From positions 52,068 through 116,067 of the forward strand of contig JAKSZP010009476.1 of NCBI GenBank assembly GCA_022478985.1: a stretch of DNA of 64,000 bases, given 5' to 3'. Both the position numbers and the translations under genes were made by a program. This document shows, in pieces, positions 22,210-34,918 of the stretch (position 1 is the stretch's first letter; every line of letters begins with the position of its first letter). The notes beneath the pieces were generated by a model, which saw only the letters and a list, made by a program, of their open reading frames with translations, ran no database searches and was not told where the DNA came from. Source of the stretch: Massospora cicadina. Its lineage: Eukaryota > Entomophthoromycota > Entomophthoromycetes > Entomophthorales > Entomophthoraceae.

Positions 22210-23227
22210 GGGGAAAATAAGGGCGCAGGAAACGTCTATGTACTTGGTTTATGGTGATACTGGTAACCAAAAATTTTATAGAATACTTTTCACCTGTCTT
22301 GTAGGTGAAAGTAAAGGGACCCTCCCAAATAGATCTAAGCTTGCCGCTTCTGGGCGTGATGCGGTTATGGTAATACAGGACCAAGTAAGACACTTTGACG
22401 TAGGTAGGGGAGCCCAAAATTTATTGGCCGCTTGTCCCTCTTTTGTAACCATTTTAGCTATGTTTGTCATAGCCTCATATTGAAGCTGAATTATATGTTG
22501 AGTCAATTTTCTAATGGCTTTTTCAGGCTCCTCAAATTTAGAGGAGAAATCCTCCTCAGATAAAAGGGCGGGTATCCCTGGTTCCCACTCATACAGAACA
22601 TGGAATGGGAACATTTTCAGGATCTGATAACTAATCTGGTATGCCATAAGAGCACTGGGTAGGTATTGATCCCAGTGAAGTGGATCATAGGAGGTCATTT
22701 TACGCAGGATAAAAACTAAGGTTCCATTGGCTCTCTCCACAGTTCCATTGGTAGAGGGAATATATGGGGCCTTTAAGAGTTGTTGGTTCCCTATAGATAT
22801 AGCCAGAATCTTGACTACTCTGGAGGTGAAGTTCTTACCATTATTGCAGAGTAGTACTTGGGTACAACCATGGCGAGTAAAAATATCTTGATGTAGAAAT
22901 GTTGCGGTGGCCTTGGCCGTTTAAGCAGGGAGAGCCACGGCTTCAAACCACTTAGTACAGGAGTTAATGCCTATTAGGATAATTTTTTCCACTGGTAGTC
23001 TGTGGGAGGGGACCTACTACGTCTAGACTGATGGTGTGGAATGGTTGTTGAGGGGTAATGGGTTGATATTGATATTTAGTCTTTGAACTGGATTGCTTTT
23101 TACACGTGAGGCAAGCATCCAAGACTTTGACAATAGTTTCCATGATTCCTTCCCAATAGTACTGATCACTAATCCACTCATAGGTTTTCTTTAATCCCCC
23201 ATGACCTAGGGTAGAGTGAGCTTCCAT
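22210..23227 (-). pseudogene. Integrase of Gypsy-C
   Basis: H2C2 zinc motif: HSTLGHGGLKKTYEW then CLTC (frame 22964-23227). Core: LDVVGPLPQTTSGKNY near 23000. The C-terminal core and extension occupy 22276-22740 (MERANGTLVFILRKMTSY, ALMAYQISYQ), followed by a GPF-like module, SGKLRSIWEGPFTFTY, and VHRRFLRPYFPLTP at about 22205-22350, just before the polypurine tract. Integrase inserts the cDNA into the chromosome. Confidence 0.82.
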
Positions 23228-23295
23228 AATAACAGGTACACGTTCTAAAGGCCGTAGATAAGGAAACCACTTTGCCCCACCTGCTTATACAACTT

Positions 23296-23760
23296 TCAGT
23301 TCTCCACTTTGGTGTTGCGGGAGTGCTGGGCTAACATCTTCTGGACAAACTCATCATCATCCTCCCAATCATTGGGGGTCATAAAGAGATCATATAACCT
23401 CTCCACCTCACTAATATCCAAATGCAGAATGGGCAGACAAGTTAACCCATTGACGCTCATGTGACAGGCTCCAGCACGATGCTCAATCTTCATGCCATAA
23501 TGCTGGAGCTTTAAAAAGCCCAGCGGTAACCGCCCTGTAGGATTATTCATATTATGTAATCATTTCAGGGAAGCGTGGTCAGTAACCACAGTGAAAGTAG
23601 CGCCATACAAGAAAGAATGGTAATGGTTTACAACTAACTAAACAGCAAGGCACTCCTTCTCTGTGACGCTGTAGTTGAGTTCCGCCTTTGATAGCATCTT
23701 TCTGAAATAGGATTCAGGATGATCTGTAACATTTCCATCCAGCTGGGCTAAGATGGCCCC
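23296..23760 (-). pseudogene. RNase H of Gypsy-C
   Basis: GATFTVVTDHASLKWLHNM, then LPLGFLKLQHYGMKIEHRAG and HMSVNGLTC, the second half of Ty3/Gypsy RNase H. Several stops lie upstream. Confidence 0.75.
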
Positions 23761-24127
23761 AAAATGTGTATTCCAAGGCCTCAGTAAACAAGATAAAAGG
23801 TCTATTATAATCTGGGTGCCATAGGATAAGAAGTTGTTGTAGCAGTTGCTTTAGCGTTTTAAAAGCGGCTGCTTGTTCTGTACCCCACTATAAAGGGGTG
23901 TTTTAAGCCAATAGTCGAATGAGAGGCTCATTGAGCTGGGTGAACTTGGGGATTAATTAAATGTAAGACCCATCATACCCAGAAATACCTGAATGTCCCT
24001 GAGCTTCATAGGGGCAAACATTTTAGAGATAGCTTCAACCTTATCTTGTAAAGTCTGGATCCCTTCTTGGGAAATAGCATGTCCAAGGATTCTAGCTTCT
24101 TTTGGAAGATGGAGCATTTTGACGGTT

Positions 24128-24600
24128 TCAACTTGATGTTAGAAGCCCGCAGGCATTGTAGTCTTCTTTTAAATGTACAAGATGATCGGTGAACATTGCA
24201 GAAAAGATGTTGATGTCATCAATATAGACAATATCACATCTTAACTTGAGGTCCCACAAAAAGTGATCCATTGAAAGTGGAAAGATGACGGCGCATTGCA
24301 CAGCCCTTGGGGTAGGCGGGTAGGCTGAAATAAGCCCTAACTGAAAATGAGAGCGCATTTCTCCTGATCTTGGGGTGAAAGATCCATCTGACAATATCCT
24401 CTAGCTAGATCAATGACTGAGAAGTATTTTGAGCCAGAGAGTTGTTCAAGGGCATCATCTATATGGGGGATAGGATAGCTGTCTTTTTTAGTGAGGCTAT
24501 TTAGTTTACAGTAGTCCATCACTACCCAATGACCTCCATCCTTCTTTTGATCAGCAAGAGAGGAGATGCCCAAGGGCTTTGGGACGGTACTAATAACCCA
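24128..24600 (-). pseudogene. Reverse transcriptase of Gypsy-C
   Basis: QKKDGGHWVVMDYCKLNSL, SYPIPHIDDALEQL, KYFSVIDLARGYCQ and then, after a frame change, VYIDDINIFSAMFTDHL. The catalytic YIDD is intact. The RT is split into two overlapping frames (24337-24573 and 24128-24394). Confidence 0.85.
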
Positions 24601-25235
24601 GCGTCCAATATCTTCTTGAGTTCAACCCTCATTTCTGCTCTTCAATCTTGGACTTATGTTAAGGTTTAGATCAAATAGGTTGGACATCATCAACATCAAT
24701 GGAATGTCTCCACCCCTTCATATGCCCATAATACATGTCAGTCTGGGAGAAAATATTACTATATGTATCCAGTAGAGAATGAACTTGTTTAAGCTCATCT
24801 GGGGTTAGGTCATATGAGATGTGGACGTTAGGCAGAGTACACACCATCTGGTCACAGTTAAACTCATATCCAACATTGACCCAATAAAGTGGACGCTGTT
24901 AATCTCATTGAGGGGAATTAGCAGACCTTTTCCTATCTCTCGATGTTTTTGACAATGATGAGTTTATTAGTAAGGTTCCCTAATAGGATATCAATGGGCC
25001 ATTGATAGGCGGGATCTAGTATACCTGGCAACACCTGAGGTTCTAAAGAGATTACTCCTTCAATGCTTGTTATGTGCAGCAGACAGGCTCTGGGGATCTG
25101 TAGAGTAATATTGGTATCGATCACCCGTTTACCAGCCTTTTTTTTCTGTTTCCTATAAAGCATAAAAGGGAATGCCCTATGAAGCGCCCACAAATTCAGG
25201 CAACTTTTTTGTGTTGCATCCAGAGATAGTGTAGA

Positions 25236-25625
25236 TTAAAGGTAAAGCAGAGGAAGGGTATTAAACATAGCAGGAGTATTCTTTTTATGTTGTTCATCAA
25301 TGGTGAAGAGTAGAGGGAATTTATAACCGAGTAGGGAGATGTAAGCTTGTTTAATGTTGATTATATCATCATAATCAATCATAAACTGTGTGCTAATAAG
25401 CATATCATAAGCATTATTGTCCAAAGTCATGGCGAAAGCTGACAATATGAGATTTACGATCCAAATAGGCAAGGAGAAATAGTCTTCAATAGCATGGGTG
25501 TTGTTGGGACCTGCTGTTTCAAACTCCTGCATACATTTGAGATTGGGAGCAGCTTAATCTTCTTAATCTGCTTAGAAGAGAAAACGTTCACAGGAGATCC
25601 AGTGTCCAAGATAGCCCTAACCCAG
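25236..25625 (-). pseudogene. Aspartic protease of Gypsy-C
   Basis: VRAILDTGSPVNVFSSKQIK at about 25620-25560 carries an intact DTGS catalytic motif. The following frame (25236-25532) covers the rest of the protease with one frame change. The order protease-RT is as in other Ty3/Gypsy elements. Confidence 0.75.
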
Positions 25626-25761
25626 ACTTTTTGAATAATGACCTCATCTTAGTTATGGTCCCGCCAAAGTTAGGGGAGAGCCAATACTTCCTTAAGATGG
25701 AGAGTAGAGGTGAGCTTTTTAGCTGTCTTAAGATAGTTATCTTTAAAAACTTTTCTTTCTC

Positions 25762-25781
25762 GTTGCAAACACTTTTGCAAC
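25762..25781 (+). other. 5' UTR hairpin of LINE-2A
   Basis: GTTGCAAA and TTTGCAAC pair across a 4-nt loop, 12 bases from the element's 5' end. The same hairpin is present in copies B and C. A second one, TAATCTC/GAGATTA, follows at about 25820 just before the ORF1 start. Confidence 0.7.
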
Positions 25782-25841
25782 CTATTCAATTCAAGACTAA
25801 ATCTAGTTTGATAATCTCACAGAGGAGATTAGTCTGCGCCC

Positions 25842-27253
25842 ATGTCTGGGAGCAGTTGGGCAAGCAAGGCAAGAGGAGCAGGCGGAAGGCCCATGGCCTC
25901 TAACATTCAAAAACGCCCCAGAGAATCCGGCGGAATAGAAAAAAATCTCAAAAAACTGGCAGTCACAATTTCCCCGGAGATACTCGCATGGCAAGCATGA
26001 TGCAACCAGTATATCAACACGCCTTACTTCCAGCCACTTTTGTCGGTGGAATTTGGAGTCCGTGTGTATCTGGACATCAAAAAATGGCCTTATGGGAAAA
26101 ATTTTGTGAAGATGTACACAAAATTTTCCTGCCGCGGTGTACATTGCACCTCACTCCATGTCGCGTGGTTGGCTGGACCTAGGTTTTGAAAGCAAAATAG
26201 CAGCAGACGAGGCTGCAGCGGTGCACATAGTGGTTGACCTCCCCGAGTGCAACGGGTCATCAAAACCAAATGCACCAGATGGACAAAATCAAACCAAATT
26301 TTCCTCACGTTTGACTTTTTGCCTAAAACATTAAAACGTGCCAATTTGGAGCAACACCTGAAAGATGGTCTCGCCATATACGGCGAAATACAATCTTTCA
26401 AAATGCAACATTTCACGCTGATGCCACACCTGTGCACCGGCAAAGCTATTGCAGTTCTGACCCCAACTGAGGAGATCGCGAAGGACCTAACCCAGATCCC
26501 GCACTCCACCTTTATTGACATTGCAGGGAATACCACCCACCCATTCTGGGTAACCGTGGATAGCGCGCCCCCATTTTCACCCACTGTGACGCGTTCAGCC
26601 ATAAGGTGCATGCATGCCCCATCAAGGAGGGCGTCACATTCCAAGAGCACCCCTCAGCGGCCATGGCCAGCGGAGAGGCGCACTACAAACCAACCACAAG
26701 CACCAAGGAGGCTTTCCCATGGGGAGCACAAGGCTGCTACCTATTGGTAAAGCCCATCTCCCCGCAGGAGCAGAAGAAGGCCAAGCAGGCCCATAGGGCC
26801 ACGGCCAAGGAAGCGGCCAAGGCCACCACCACCATCCCACACTCACAACACCAGGAGGACATGGAGACCTTTGTGGCGGAAGCGACTCAGGAATCCATCA
26901 CCCAATCAGATTGGGAGGCCCATGCTGAGCGGGCCACTCAATCTGAGGATCCAATGGGAAATTTGATCTCACACAATCGCTGCACCCAAGCTCTGGTCAA
27001 AACTGACTTGGGACCTATCCCAACTGAAAAATTTTTTTTGCCCCACTTGACGGTGCACTGAACTTATCCGCACCGCAAAAAATTCGTCCAACATCAGGAA
27101 AACAAAAAGTGAAGGCCAAAGCCAACGCGACTCTTTCCACAAAAAATTAACAAAAACCCCAATAGTGTTGCTGCTAACACCCATGCTGCTGTGAAAGCCC
27201 GTGGGGACCTTGAAGAGGCTGGTGGGCCTGGGGGCCCAACCCCTCACACCTAA
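25842..27253 (+). pseudogene. LINE-2A ORF1 (RRM-like plus CCHC), broken
   Basis: Starts MSGSSWASKARGAGGRP at 25842. A TGA stop occurs at 25998-26000, and 1-nt losses occur near 26080, 26120, 26245 and 26570. The RRM-like part reads IFLTFDFLPKTLKRANLEQH (about 26300-26360). The knuckle region has lost its frame (other copies read CTHCDAFSHKAHAC). The frame ending at TAA 27251 reads VAANTHAAVKARGDLEEAGG, showing that ORF1 extends into the junction hairpin. ORF1p would coat the LINE RNA. Confidence 0.75.
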
Positions 27254-27265
27254 GGTGTGAAGGGG
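27240..27265 (+). promoter_or_regulatory. ORF1-stop/ORF2-start hairpin, copy A
   Basis: CCCCTCACACC and GGTGTGA-A-GGGG pair around a TAA loop that is the ORF1 stop. Compared with copies B and C, a G-C pair has become A-T on both arms, keeping the stem. The ORF2 ATG of the other copies is AAG here. Confidence 0.65.
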
Positions 27266-30200
27266 AAACCTTCACTCTAGGGACGCTGAATATCGCCGGA
27301 CTCAAGGCCTCCCTGTTCTGGGCTAGGAGTCTGAGTTTTTTACAACACAATTTACCCGTGGATATCCTGGCCATCCAGGAGTCTCACTGTCCATGAGGTT
27401 CTGAGGAAGCTTGGAAAACAATGCTCCTCCCATCCCTATCCTTTTGGTCAAAGCACTGTGGGGTGCTAATTCAGAAAAATGATTTTTTCAAATTCACATC
27501 CTCAGAAACATTTCTAAATGGCTGAGTGCTCATTGTCACCTTCTCGTGGGCTGACGTTGCGCACACAATTGTCAACATCTACGCCCCAAATGGTGCACAC
27601 GAGCATCAGGAATTTTTCTCGTCAGTCAAATCCCTCCCGCTACCCCTGATTCTTTCCTAGTTGGCAACATGAACTGTTGGCTAACCTCACCAACGGACCG
27701 GTGGCCACCCTCACCCCACGCCCCACAGGGTCACGTAGAACTACACGTTCTAAAAGCCACCCTTGGGTTAATGGATGTGCTGCCACGACATGCCCCACTG
27801 CTTGAAAACATGACGCGTCCCCACGTCCACAATGGCCAATTAAGTTCCATGACCCGCATTGACCTTATTCTAATGCCGGCGAAATTCCAACCCCACATCT
27901 CCCACTTCAAAACAATGAAAATGAAATTCACCGACCACCAACTGGTCTATAACATACCACTTACCCATCACAGTTGCAAAGGCCCCACATTGGTGCAAAA
28001 TCCGCCCCCCGAGCTCACATCGCCAGGATTTCCACATGGGTGGAAGAGGCAACTTAGGCGAAATCATTTGTTGCACCATTTTTGCGTGGACCCCATTTCC
28101 ACATGGGCAACTTTCAAAGAGGACACCATCCGCCACTATCGCCAACTCTCCTCCAGATTCTCATGAGCCACATCGGCAGTTATCTCGCGCGTGCTGGTGG
28201 AATTGGCCCACTTGGTTCTAACATTCCAGCCACAGGATACAGCCCTGCATGGGGCCAGAAGTGGGCGGAGGCAGCTGTCTACCTCAACGCACTCGAAAGG
28301 CAACACAAACATCAGGTTTGTGTCCAATACAGGGCCACATGCATCACTAAAGGTGATAAGTGCATCGCATACTTCTTTAAAAAAATTTTGCACCACGCCA
28401 GAGAGTGGCCTGCACACAGGTGCGAAGATCGGATAATTCCATTTCGGACACACTGGCCAAAGTGGCAATCAAAATGTAAAAATATTACTCCTAGTTATAC
28501 TGAGCTGAACCAATTCAGCCGGCTGAAATGGCAGAATTTCTTAACCAAGCTCATATCTGCACCATTTTCTGATACCCGGAAATAATGAATTTAATTACTC
28601 TGAACAAATTATGGACAGCCATCCATGGTGCGCCAAACTGAAAATGCCCAGGCCCAGATAGCATTCCATATGAGTTCTACAAAAAATATTTCAAATATAT
28701 ATCCCCAATGCTGCTAGCCTCACTCAACCAAAGCCTGTTGGAAAACGCGCCTCCTACCAGGAGGACATGAGGCCTTTACTGTCACACTCTTCAAGAAAGG
28801 GGATAGGCTTGACTTAGCCAACTGGCGCCCCATTTCTCTAACAAACACAGACACCAAAATTTTAACCAAAATCATGGCTAACCATTTAGGGACAGTAGCA
28901 TCTGCCACCATCTCCTCAGAACAATTCAGTTTCATCCCCAGAAGGTCAATTTAGGATAAAGTGCACTCTGTGGCTAATGTGTGTCAGTCCACAGCCTCTG
29001 GGGCATTTGTATTCTTGGACCAACAAAAGGCCTATGCTAGAGTAAACTGGGAATACCTAAGGGCCTGCCTCCATCAATTCCGCCTACCCCCCGCTTCATA
29101 AGCTGGGTGATGCTGCTCACAGAATCTGCAACAATGGCAGTGCGTGGCCCAGGCTTCCTAACGGAAGTAGTCTGCCCTCAAAGGGGCCTGCGACAAGGGA
29201 CCCCCTCATCCCACTCTTATACAACTTCAGCCTTGACCCACTACTGCGAAATGTGAATGCCCACCTCACTGGGGTCCATGTGCCAGGCCAAACCCCAGTC
29301 AAGATGATGGCATTTGCAGATGATTGCGTGGTGGGGGTGTCTAATAACAAAGATGCACGCACGCTTGAAGCCCTCATCCAGGAATATTCCCGGGTAAGCA
29401 ACGCGGCACTGAACGCCTCCAAAACTGAAATCATCCTCCTTGGCCGGTTTCAGAACTGCTGGGCCCCAGCAAGTAGTTCCCAACCTGGCCCATCTGCTCG
29501 CCCACGTCCACGCCTTACTAACTCAACACACACCGCTCCACTGGTGCTCCCCTTTGTGCCACGTCCTACCATAGGACCGGTACGCCATCTGGGCGTGTGG
29601 ATGGAGGCAGGTGGATATGCGTCAGCAGTAATGGAGTGCCATATACTGGACAACGTGACGAAGCGAATTGCCTCTCTCAGAGCCCACCCTACTACCCTCA
29701 CTGGCAGGGTTGTTCTTGCCAACTCTATGCTCCTATCCAAAGTCTGGTTTGGAGCCCATGCCATCCCCTTCTCCCCAAGCTTCTTCAAATCCCTGTATGC
29801 TTTGCTACAAGGATGGCTTTGGTCAGGCCGCCCTCCACCAGTACAGCTAGAGGTCATTTTTGGCCCTCATCATCATGGTGGCATGGGCCTGCTTGACTTC
29901 AAAGCCCATGCTGCCAAGATCCTGGGCACCTGGATCGCGGCCGTCACCGCTCCTACTGTCCCATTCCAACACTGGTCCCGCGTGGCCCACTCCAACTTCT
30001 CCTGAGCCTTGGGCCTCAACAATCCATTGAACCCCCCACTCCCTGATGAAATACCTCGCATCACACACATCGGCCGCAGGTCCTCACGGGACTAAAAACC
30101 ACTACAAACGAATCCTACTCTCCATGCGAAGCGCAGAGTGGAGAATTCGTATTAGTGGACATACAACCCAAAGAGGCCGCCCCTCTCCTCAGTTCACACA

Positions 30201-30959
30201 AGAGGTACAGGGGCTGCCCATCCATGATGGCGTGATCCCCATTTGACCCCAAGTCCTATCCAGGGTGGACTACCTGGACATGATGGACATCCCTTATTCC
30301 ACTGAGACCCAAAAGACTATCTGTAAATACGCACACCATCCTCTGTTGCAGCCTCAAGTCCGCTCCCATGTGTGGCGCTGCCTGAGGCGGGTGTATCGTA
30401 CAGCTGAGCGCTCTAACGCTTTACACTCATCCTGTGTTGTGTGTGGCCAGTATGGAACGCTGTTCCACCGCCTGGAGAAGTGCCCCACCTCTAAAGTGAT
30501 ATGGCGCGAAGTCCAACGTCTGCTAGGCCAGGATCAAACGCATCCCTTCAGTCTGTCAAGAGATATGTTTGCTTCATCAATGGCCTCCCCCTCCCACCCT
30601 CCCTCCATGCTCTGGTGGTTGCAATCGCCATGTGGACTATCCACACGATTGTCTTGAATGCCATCGCTGTCTCCATTCCCACCCTCCCTGAAGCTGTCCA
30701 CAGATTCTGGTCTCATCTGGTGGACCACTTTCAAGCGTGGATTTTTGGATTTCTCCCACCGCGTCACCAACAGCTGGTCTCCTCCTGGTTCCCAGTCTGG
30801 TTCATCAAATCAGACCCCTTCCTCCACACGTGCTCAGTAGTGGCTACGGCCCCTTCACACGTTCCCTCCCCTCCCCATAAGTGGCGTTCCCGCTGGCAAC
30901 AAGAGATAGCATCGCTTCTCTGGGGTGCCTCCCCTGGTATTAAGTTTTGTCTCATCTGA
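27254..30959 (+). pseudogene. LINE-2A ORF2 (endonuclease, RT, CCHC), broken
   Basis: Endonuclease motifs: TLNIAGLKAS, DILAIQESHC (then TGA at 27394), IVNIYAPNG near 27575. RT: NWRPISLTNTDTKILTK, a GFIPRRSI-like segment with SFIPRRSI, VFLDQQKAYARVNWEY (the family Asp of AYDRV is Ala here), GLRQG then a 1-nt loss, and FADD at 29313-29324. TGA stops also occur at 28639 and 30003. The C-terminal knuckle CVVCGQYGTLFHRLEKC lies near 30433-30483. The final frame 30501-30959 ends at the family stop. Confidence 0.85.
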
Positions 30960-31016
30960 GTCATATTTGGAAGTGTCCGTCCCATGGTCGGCCTTCCCCG
31001 CAATAAATTAAATTAA

Positions 31017-31740
31017 ATCATATCAGATATCATTGATATAGATCAGGAATATTTTAAGCTTATTCAAAGCTTAAGATTTGTGGCCTAACAATTCCACTTA
31101 ATAATTTTTAACTATGATGACATGGGCATGGGGGCTTTGTTGGTTTAGTCAGACCTAAAATAATAGCTGATTAAATGACCCAGGCACATGGGCTTTGTTG
31201 GTCTATGTCAAAATAGTTTTTAATGTCAATTGAGTTTTTGATCAAATTAATTGCTAATTAGTGGTAAAATCGCCTTAGTATGTGCTGCCAATTGCTTGAG
31301 ATGATTATCGGTTCAGCTATCTACAGATGCTTTAGAAATGCTGTCTTGAGTATATTTCTAAGTTTGAGACCTACTCTGAGACGTTTGGGATGTCTCGAGT
31401 TGAATGGATTGTAGACCCTCAAACAAACTCGTTACTTTCTCTGCACCAAGTGCCATTAAAATTGAGGCGTCATGGGTAAGATGTGGTGAACATCAAACCC
31501 TATAAATAATCCCAAGTTCATACTAATAAAATATAATCAAATATCAATCATCAAATATTACTACAGTTCTATAGTTTAATTTATAAGCTTTTGTATTAAT
31601 ACTTTACTTTGTATTAAGTCAAGGACTTACTTGGGATCAGGAAGATCAGGGCAGCGTGCCATTGTCTAAGTAACGACAGAAGAATAAAGCCTCAAATGTG
31701 ATTACTAATGAATTATATCTTAACTATAGTCACCATCTGT
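31017..31740. other. AT-rich spacer, no gene
   Basis: No ORF or pol motif. It contains a short local repeat (ATGGGCATGGGGGCTTTGTTGG and CACATGGGCTTTGTTGG region at about 31120 and 31190). It does not continue Gypsy-C gag, which would be expected if LINE-2A had simply inserted into Gypsy-C. Confidence 0.45.
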
Positions 31741-31829
31741 TCTATTGTCTTCAAACAATAAACGTTCAAAGCTCCGCCTTACCGCAGAAGAAGTACCAGC
31801 CATCCTTAATAGACTGAAAATTTAACAAC

Positions 31830-32100
31830 AGGCAAATCCAGGTTGTACCAGTCAGTATCCAGTTGTATTCTTATGTGGTTTGTGCAGCTGGCAGTCCATG
31901 CAACAAGCTAGACTTTCCATGAAATCATAGTTGATTGACTCCCATTAGTAGTACTGGTGAATATAATCAGTTGTTTTTCTCAGGCCTTCATGCCCATCAA
32001 CCTTATGAGCGGCTTTAATGATTTCTTCTCCTTCCAATGTCTTTGGGAATAATAACTGCTTCCCATTAATTATCTTAAACACTTATCCATTCATGGTCTC
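31830..32100 (-). pseudogene. Integrase zinc-binding end of Gypsy-D
   Basis: The minus strand reads HKVDGHEGLRKTTDYIHQYY and then CCMDCQLHK, an H2C2 motif (H-x4-H..C-x2-C) with one stop between. The catalytic core is absent. Confidence 0.7.
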
Positions 32101-32375
32101 AGTGTTTTCCATCACTTTCAAAGCGCACCTTAGAATTTTCAGGGCTCGTTCCCAATTTCTCCATTATCCATTCTATGGAATAGCTCATCCGCCTACGGGT
32201 ATAACATTTGGACCATTGGTAACTGCAATAAGCCATCCACATTCTGGTGAGAAGCCCCCACTTGGTGGACAATCTTGTAATCATAAGCCTGTAGCTTAAG
32301 GGCCCATCGGGCCAGTCATCCTTCTGGCTCTCTCAAATTTAGGAGCCAACTCAACGAAGAGTGGTCTGTCACCAC

Positions 32376-32558
32376 CTAAAAGTGCGTTCCATGGATATAC
32401 ACCCAAAACTGCTTACAGGCGTAAATGACCACAAGGAATTCACGCTCAGTTATGGTATAGTTCCTCTTAGTGGCTGAGAGTGTCCAGCTCACATATGCCA
32501 TCAGATGTTCATCTCCAAGTTCATCTACTTGGCTTATTATGGCACTGATTGCCATCAA
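32376..32558 (-). pseudogene. RNase H of Gypsy-D
   Basis: AISAIISQVDELGDEHLMAY, then WTLSATKRNYTITEREFLVV and ACKQFWVYIHGT, the ISGVLSQ..P..YxSRxLxxxExNYxxxExELLAVV pattern of Gypsy RNase H. Confidence 0.78.
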
Positions 32559-32999
32559 CGAAGCTTTTTTTTATAATCTAACGCTCAATTGAAATTCAGA
32601 TGTTTCAGAATCGGAGAATCTATTAAATACCAGCGTAGATCATCAAAGGATTCCTGGGCTTCTTCATTCCGTATGAAATTTTCTCAGATCCTTCAACAGA
32701 TGGAATAAGGGCTCAGCTATTTGGGCAAAGTCCTGAATAAATCTTCTGTAGTATATAACCATCCCAAGGAACACTTGGATGTCTCAGACACTCCTCAGCA
32801 CAGCCATCCGTTCTATGGCTACTATCTTCTGGGCTTGCAGCTGCAATCCATTGGAATTAATCACGAATACCAGATATTCCAACTCTTTTTTGAAGAAGTG
32901 ACACTTCCTCAGCTTAATCTTCAGGTTAGCCGTGGACAGTCACTTGAATACTTCTTCCAAGTAGTGTAGGTGATCAGGAAACGTCCTACTGAACACATT

Positions 33000-33571
33000 G
33001 ATATCAACCAAGTATACCAGGATGCATTACAACTTCAAGTCACTCAGTATAGCGTCCATGGCCCTCTGGAACGTTGCAGGTGCATTACATAGACCCTGGG
33101 GCATCCTCGTTGGGTGGTATAGCCCCTGCATGATAAAAATTGCACATTTTTCTTGGTCTTCTTTTGGCAAGTCAATTTGCAATATCCTGAGATCAGATCC
33201 ATCGTGGAGAAATACTTCGCTTCTCTCAATTGATCTAGTGCATCATCAATTCTTGGTAGGGGATATGAATCCTTCTTCATAATCTTATTCAGCTTTTGGT
33301 AGCCAATCACCACCTGGTTGGAGCCATCCTTTTTCTTCATGATTAGAATTGGACTAACCCAGGGACTTGATGACAGAACTAGAAGCCCATGCTTCACTAG
33401 TTTGCTGATTTCATCTTCCACTACCGCTTCAGCAGCTTTCAATTGTCTTATAAGTCTCATCCTGATCAGCAAATTGTCCCCAGTATCGACCTTGTGGATC
33501 ACATCTCTTGCACATCCCAAATTATGGTCATCCTGAGTGAATACTTCCTGATACTTTTCAAAATTGGGCAC
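33000..33571 (-). pseudogene. Reverse transcriptase of Gypsy-D
   Basis: Frame 33044-33571 includes MKKKDGSNQVVIGYQKLNKI, SYPLPRIDDALDQL and KYFSTMDLISGYCKL. A frame change near 33060 leads to VYLVDINVFS at about 33010, where YxDD has become YLVD. The preceding PRRMRL-like and LLVLSSSPWVSPILI segments are normal for the family. Confidence 0.82.
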
Positions 33572-34198
33572 CTCCTCTTGCTGGCCTTCCGACAGATCAG
33601 CGAGTTGCTCTCAATCAACCAATAAGTTGATGATCTTGGTTACCCCAGCTGGTAATCTTATCACATTGAGAGTCCCAAAATTGTGGAATCTCCTCAATTT
33701 GACCGTCAGGACAGACGAACAAATGCAATAATCTGATTCTTCCTGATATTCATCAGTTTTTACTTAAGTTCGCTAGGAGAACTCGAATTTATCCATGGCC
33801 TGGCATTATTATCCCAGGAGCCACCCAAGGCTCCACTCTGGACTTCTTCCAGGGGCTTCTGACCTACCCATACAACAGCCCAGGTATCTACAATGTCAAC
33901 CCCATGTCAACTATTATCTGCGATCCTGGTGGTATGGTATTCTCATTCTTGATCCTCAGTGGAATTCCCCAGTTCTCTAGGATTTCCGCTGGCATTTCTC
34001 ATTGCTTCCTACCAACTAATTGGTACTGAATTGGTATAATGACATCATTATATATTAGATTGATGAAGTTGTTTCTCCTATTCAGCAGAGCTTCACCATC
34101 CTTCTTATATACCAATAATAACGTCTGACCCAATATGGTCAACATAATATCCTCAAAGTTAAATTTAACTCCGTATTTTCATAGAAACTCTGTTTCAA

Positions 34199-34426
34199 TC
34201 AGAATGTCATAGTTTTAGTTGGTAAAAAATATTGCTGGTGCGGATACCACCAATGACCTGAATCATAGTGGCAAAGCGCTATATACGCTCCATAGGAGAT
34301 GGTGGTTCTCAGCCCAGCTATTCTGTATTCCTTCTTATGTTCCAAGTCCAGCAAGATCTTCATCCTCTTTACCAGCTTGGTTGAGACAATGTTGATGGGT
34401 GCTCCGCTGTTGACAATCGCCCTCAC
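34199..34426 (-). pseudogene. Aspartic protease of Gypsy-D
   Basis: MRAIVNSGAPINIVSTKLVK: the catalytic D-S-G-A is N-S-G-A, so the active-site Asp is lost. Located between the gag knuckle and RT. Confidence 0.75.
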
Positions 34427-34918
34427 CTACACTTGATTCACTTGTATGTCTATATACATACACTTGGAGTATTGCAATATAGTGTTTACTGAGTGTATAG
34501 CGGCGTTATTAGATGAATTGAGGGTGTGAATAATTTGCACTGATAAATCAGAAAATGATTCCTTTAATGTGCTGAGGGGGATCGACAAATTGGTCTCAAC
34601 TAATTGGACTTCAGATAAAACTTCAGGATTCTTGGCGGTTCAAATCTTATCCTCCAGTTGTCAGGTGTACAGCCAAGCAACTTCTTTAATTATCTCAGGG
34701 TCAATTCTCTTTGCCCTGGCTCTAGTCACAGCATTTACATCCAAATTGACCACTTGATATAGCTGATCCTGTACATCATCATCCATGAACAGATCACTGA
34801 TATCAATTTCCTCAGTCATGATGTCAGGAGGAACATGCTTCTCTGCAGCTCTAGACTGTTCCCCGTCTAGGCTGTGGGCCCTTTTCCCGTTTTCCTTGGT
34901 GGCAGCTGACTCTTTCGC

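Larger units (their letters stand above)
22189..25749 (-). mobile_element. Gypsy-C: Ty3/Gypsy pol, minus strand, gag end missing
   Basis: Minus-strand order from right to left: protease (about 25610-25520), RT (24600-24128), RNase H (23760-23296), integrase (23227-22210), polypurine tract, LTR. Domains are recognisable although interrupted. The right end stops at LINE-2 copy A (25750) before gag appears, and no gag resumes at 31017, so the 5' part was lost. Confidence 0.85.
25750..31016 (+). mobile_element. LINE-2 copy A: full-length, defective
   Basis: About 5.27 kb from CTTTTCTTTCTCGTTGCAA to CCGCAATAAATTAAATTAAA. It contains ORF1, the ORF1/ORF2 junction hairpin and ORF2. It shares at least four in-frame stops and three 1-nt deletions with copy C that copy B lacks. 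No TSD is visible (ATCTTTAAAAA on the left; CATATCAGATATC on the right), and the flanks do not belong to one element, so a flank has been lost or exchanged. Confidence 0.88.

Noticed and set aside
26634..26846. Minus-strand Trp/Pro-rich open frames within LINE-2 ORF1 (also 55563-55775)
   Set aside because: They lie exactly opposite the coding strand of ORF1 and arise from its Lys/Ala/Pro codon bias.
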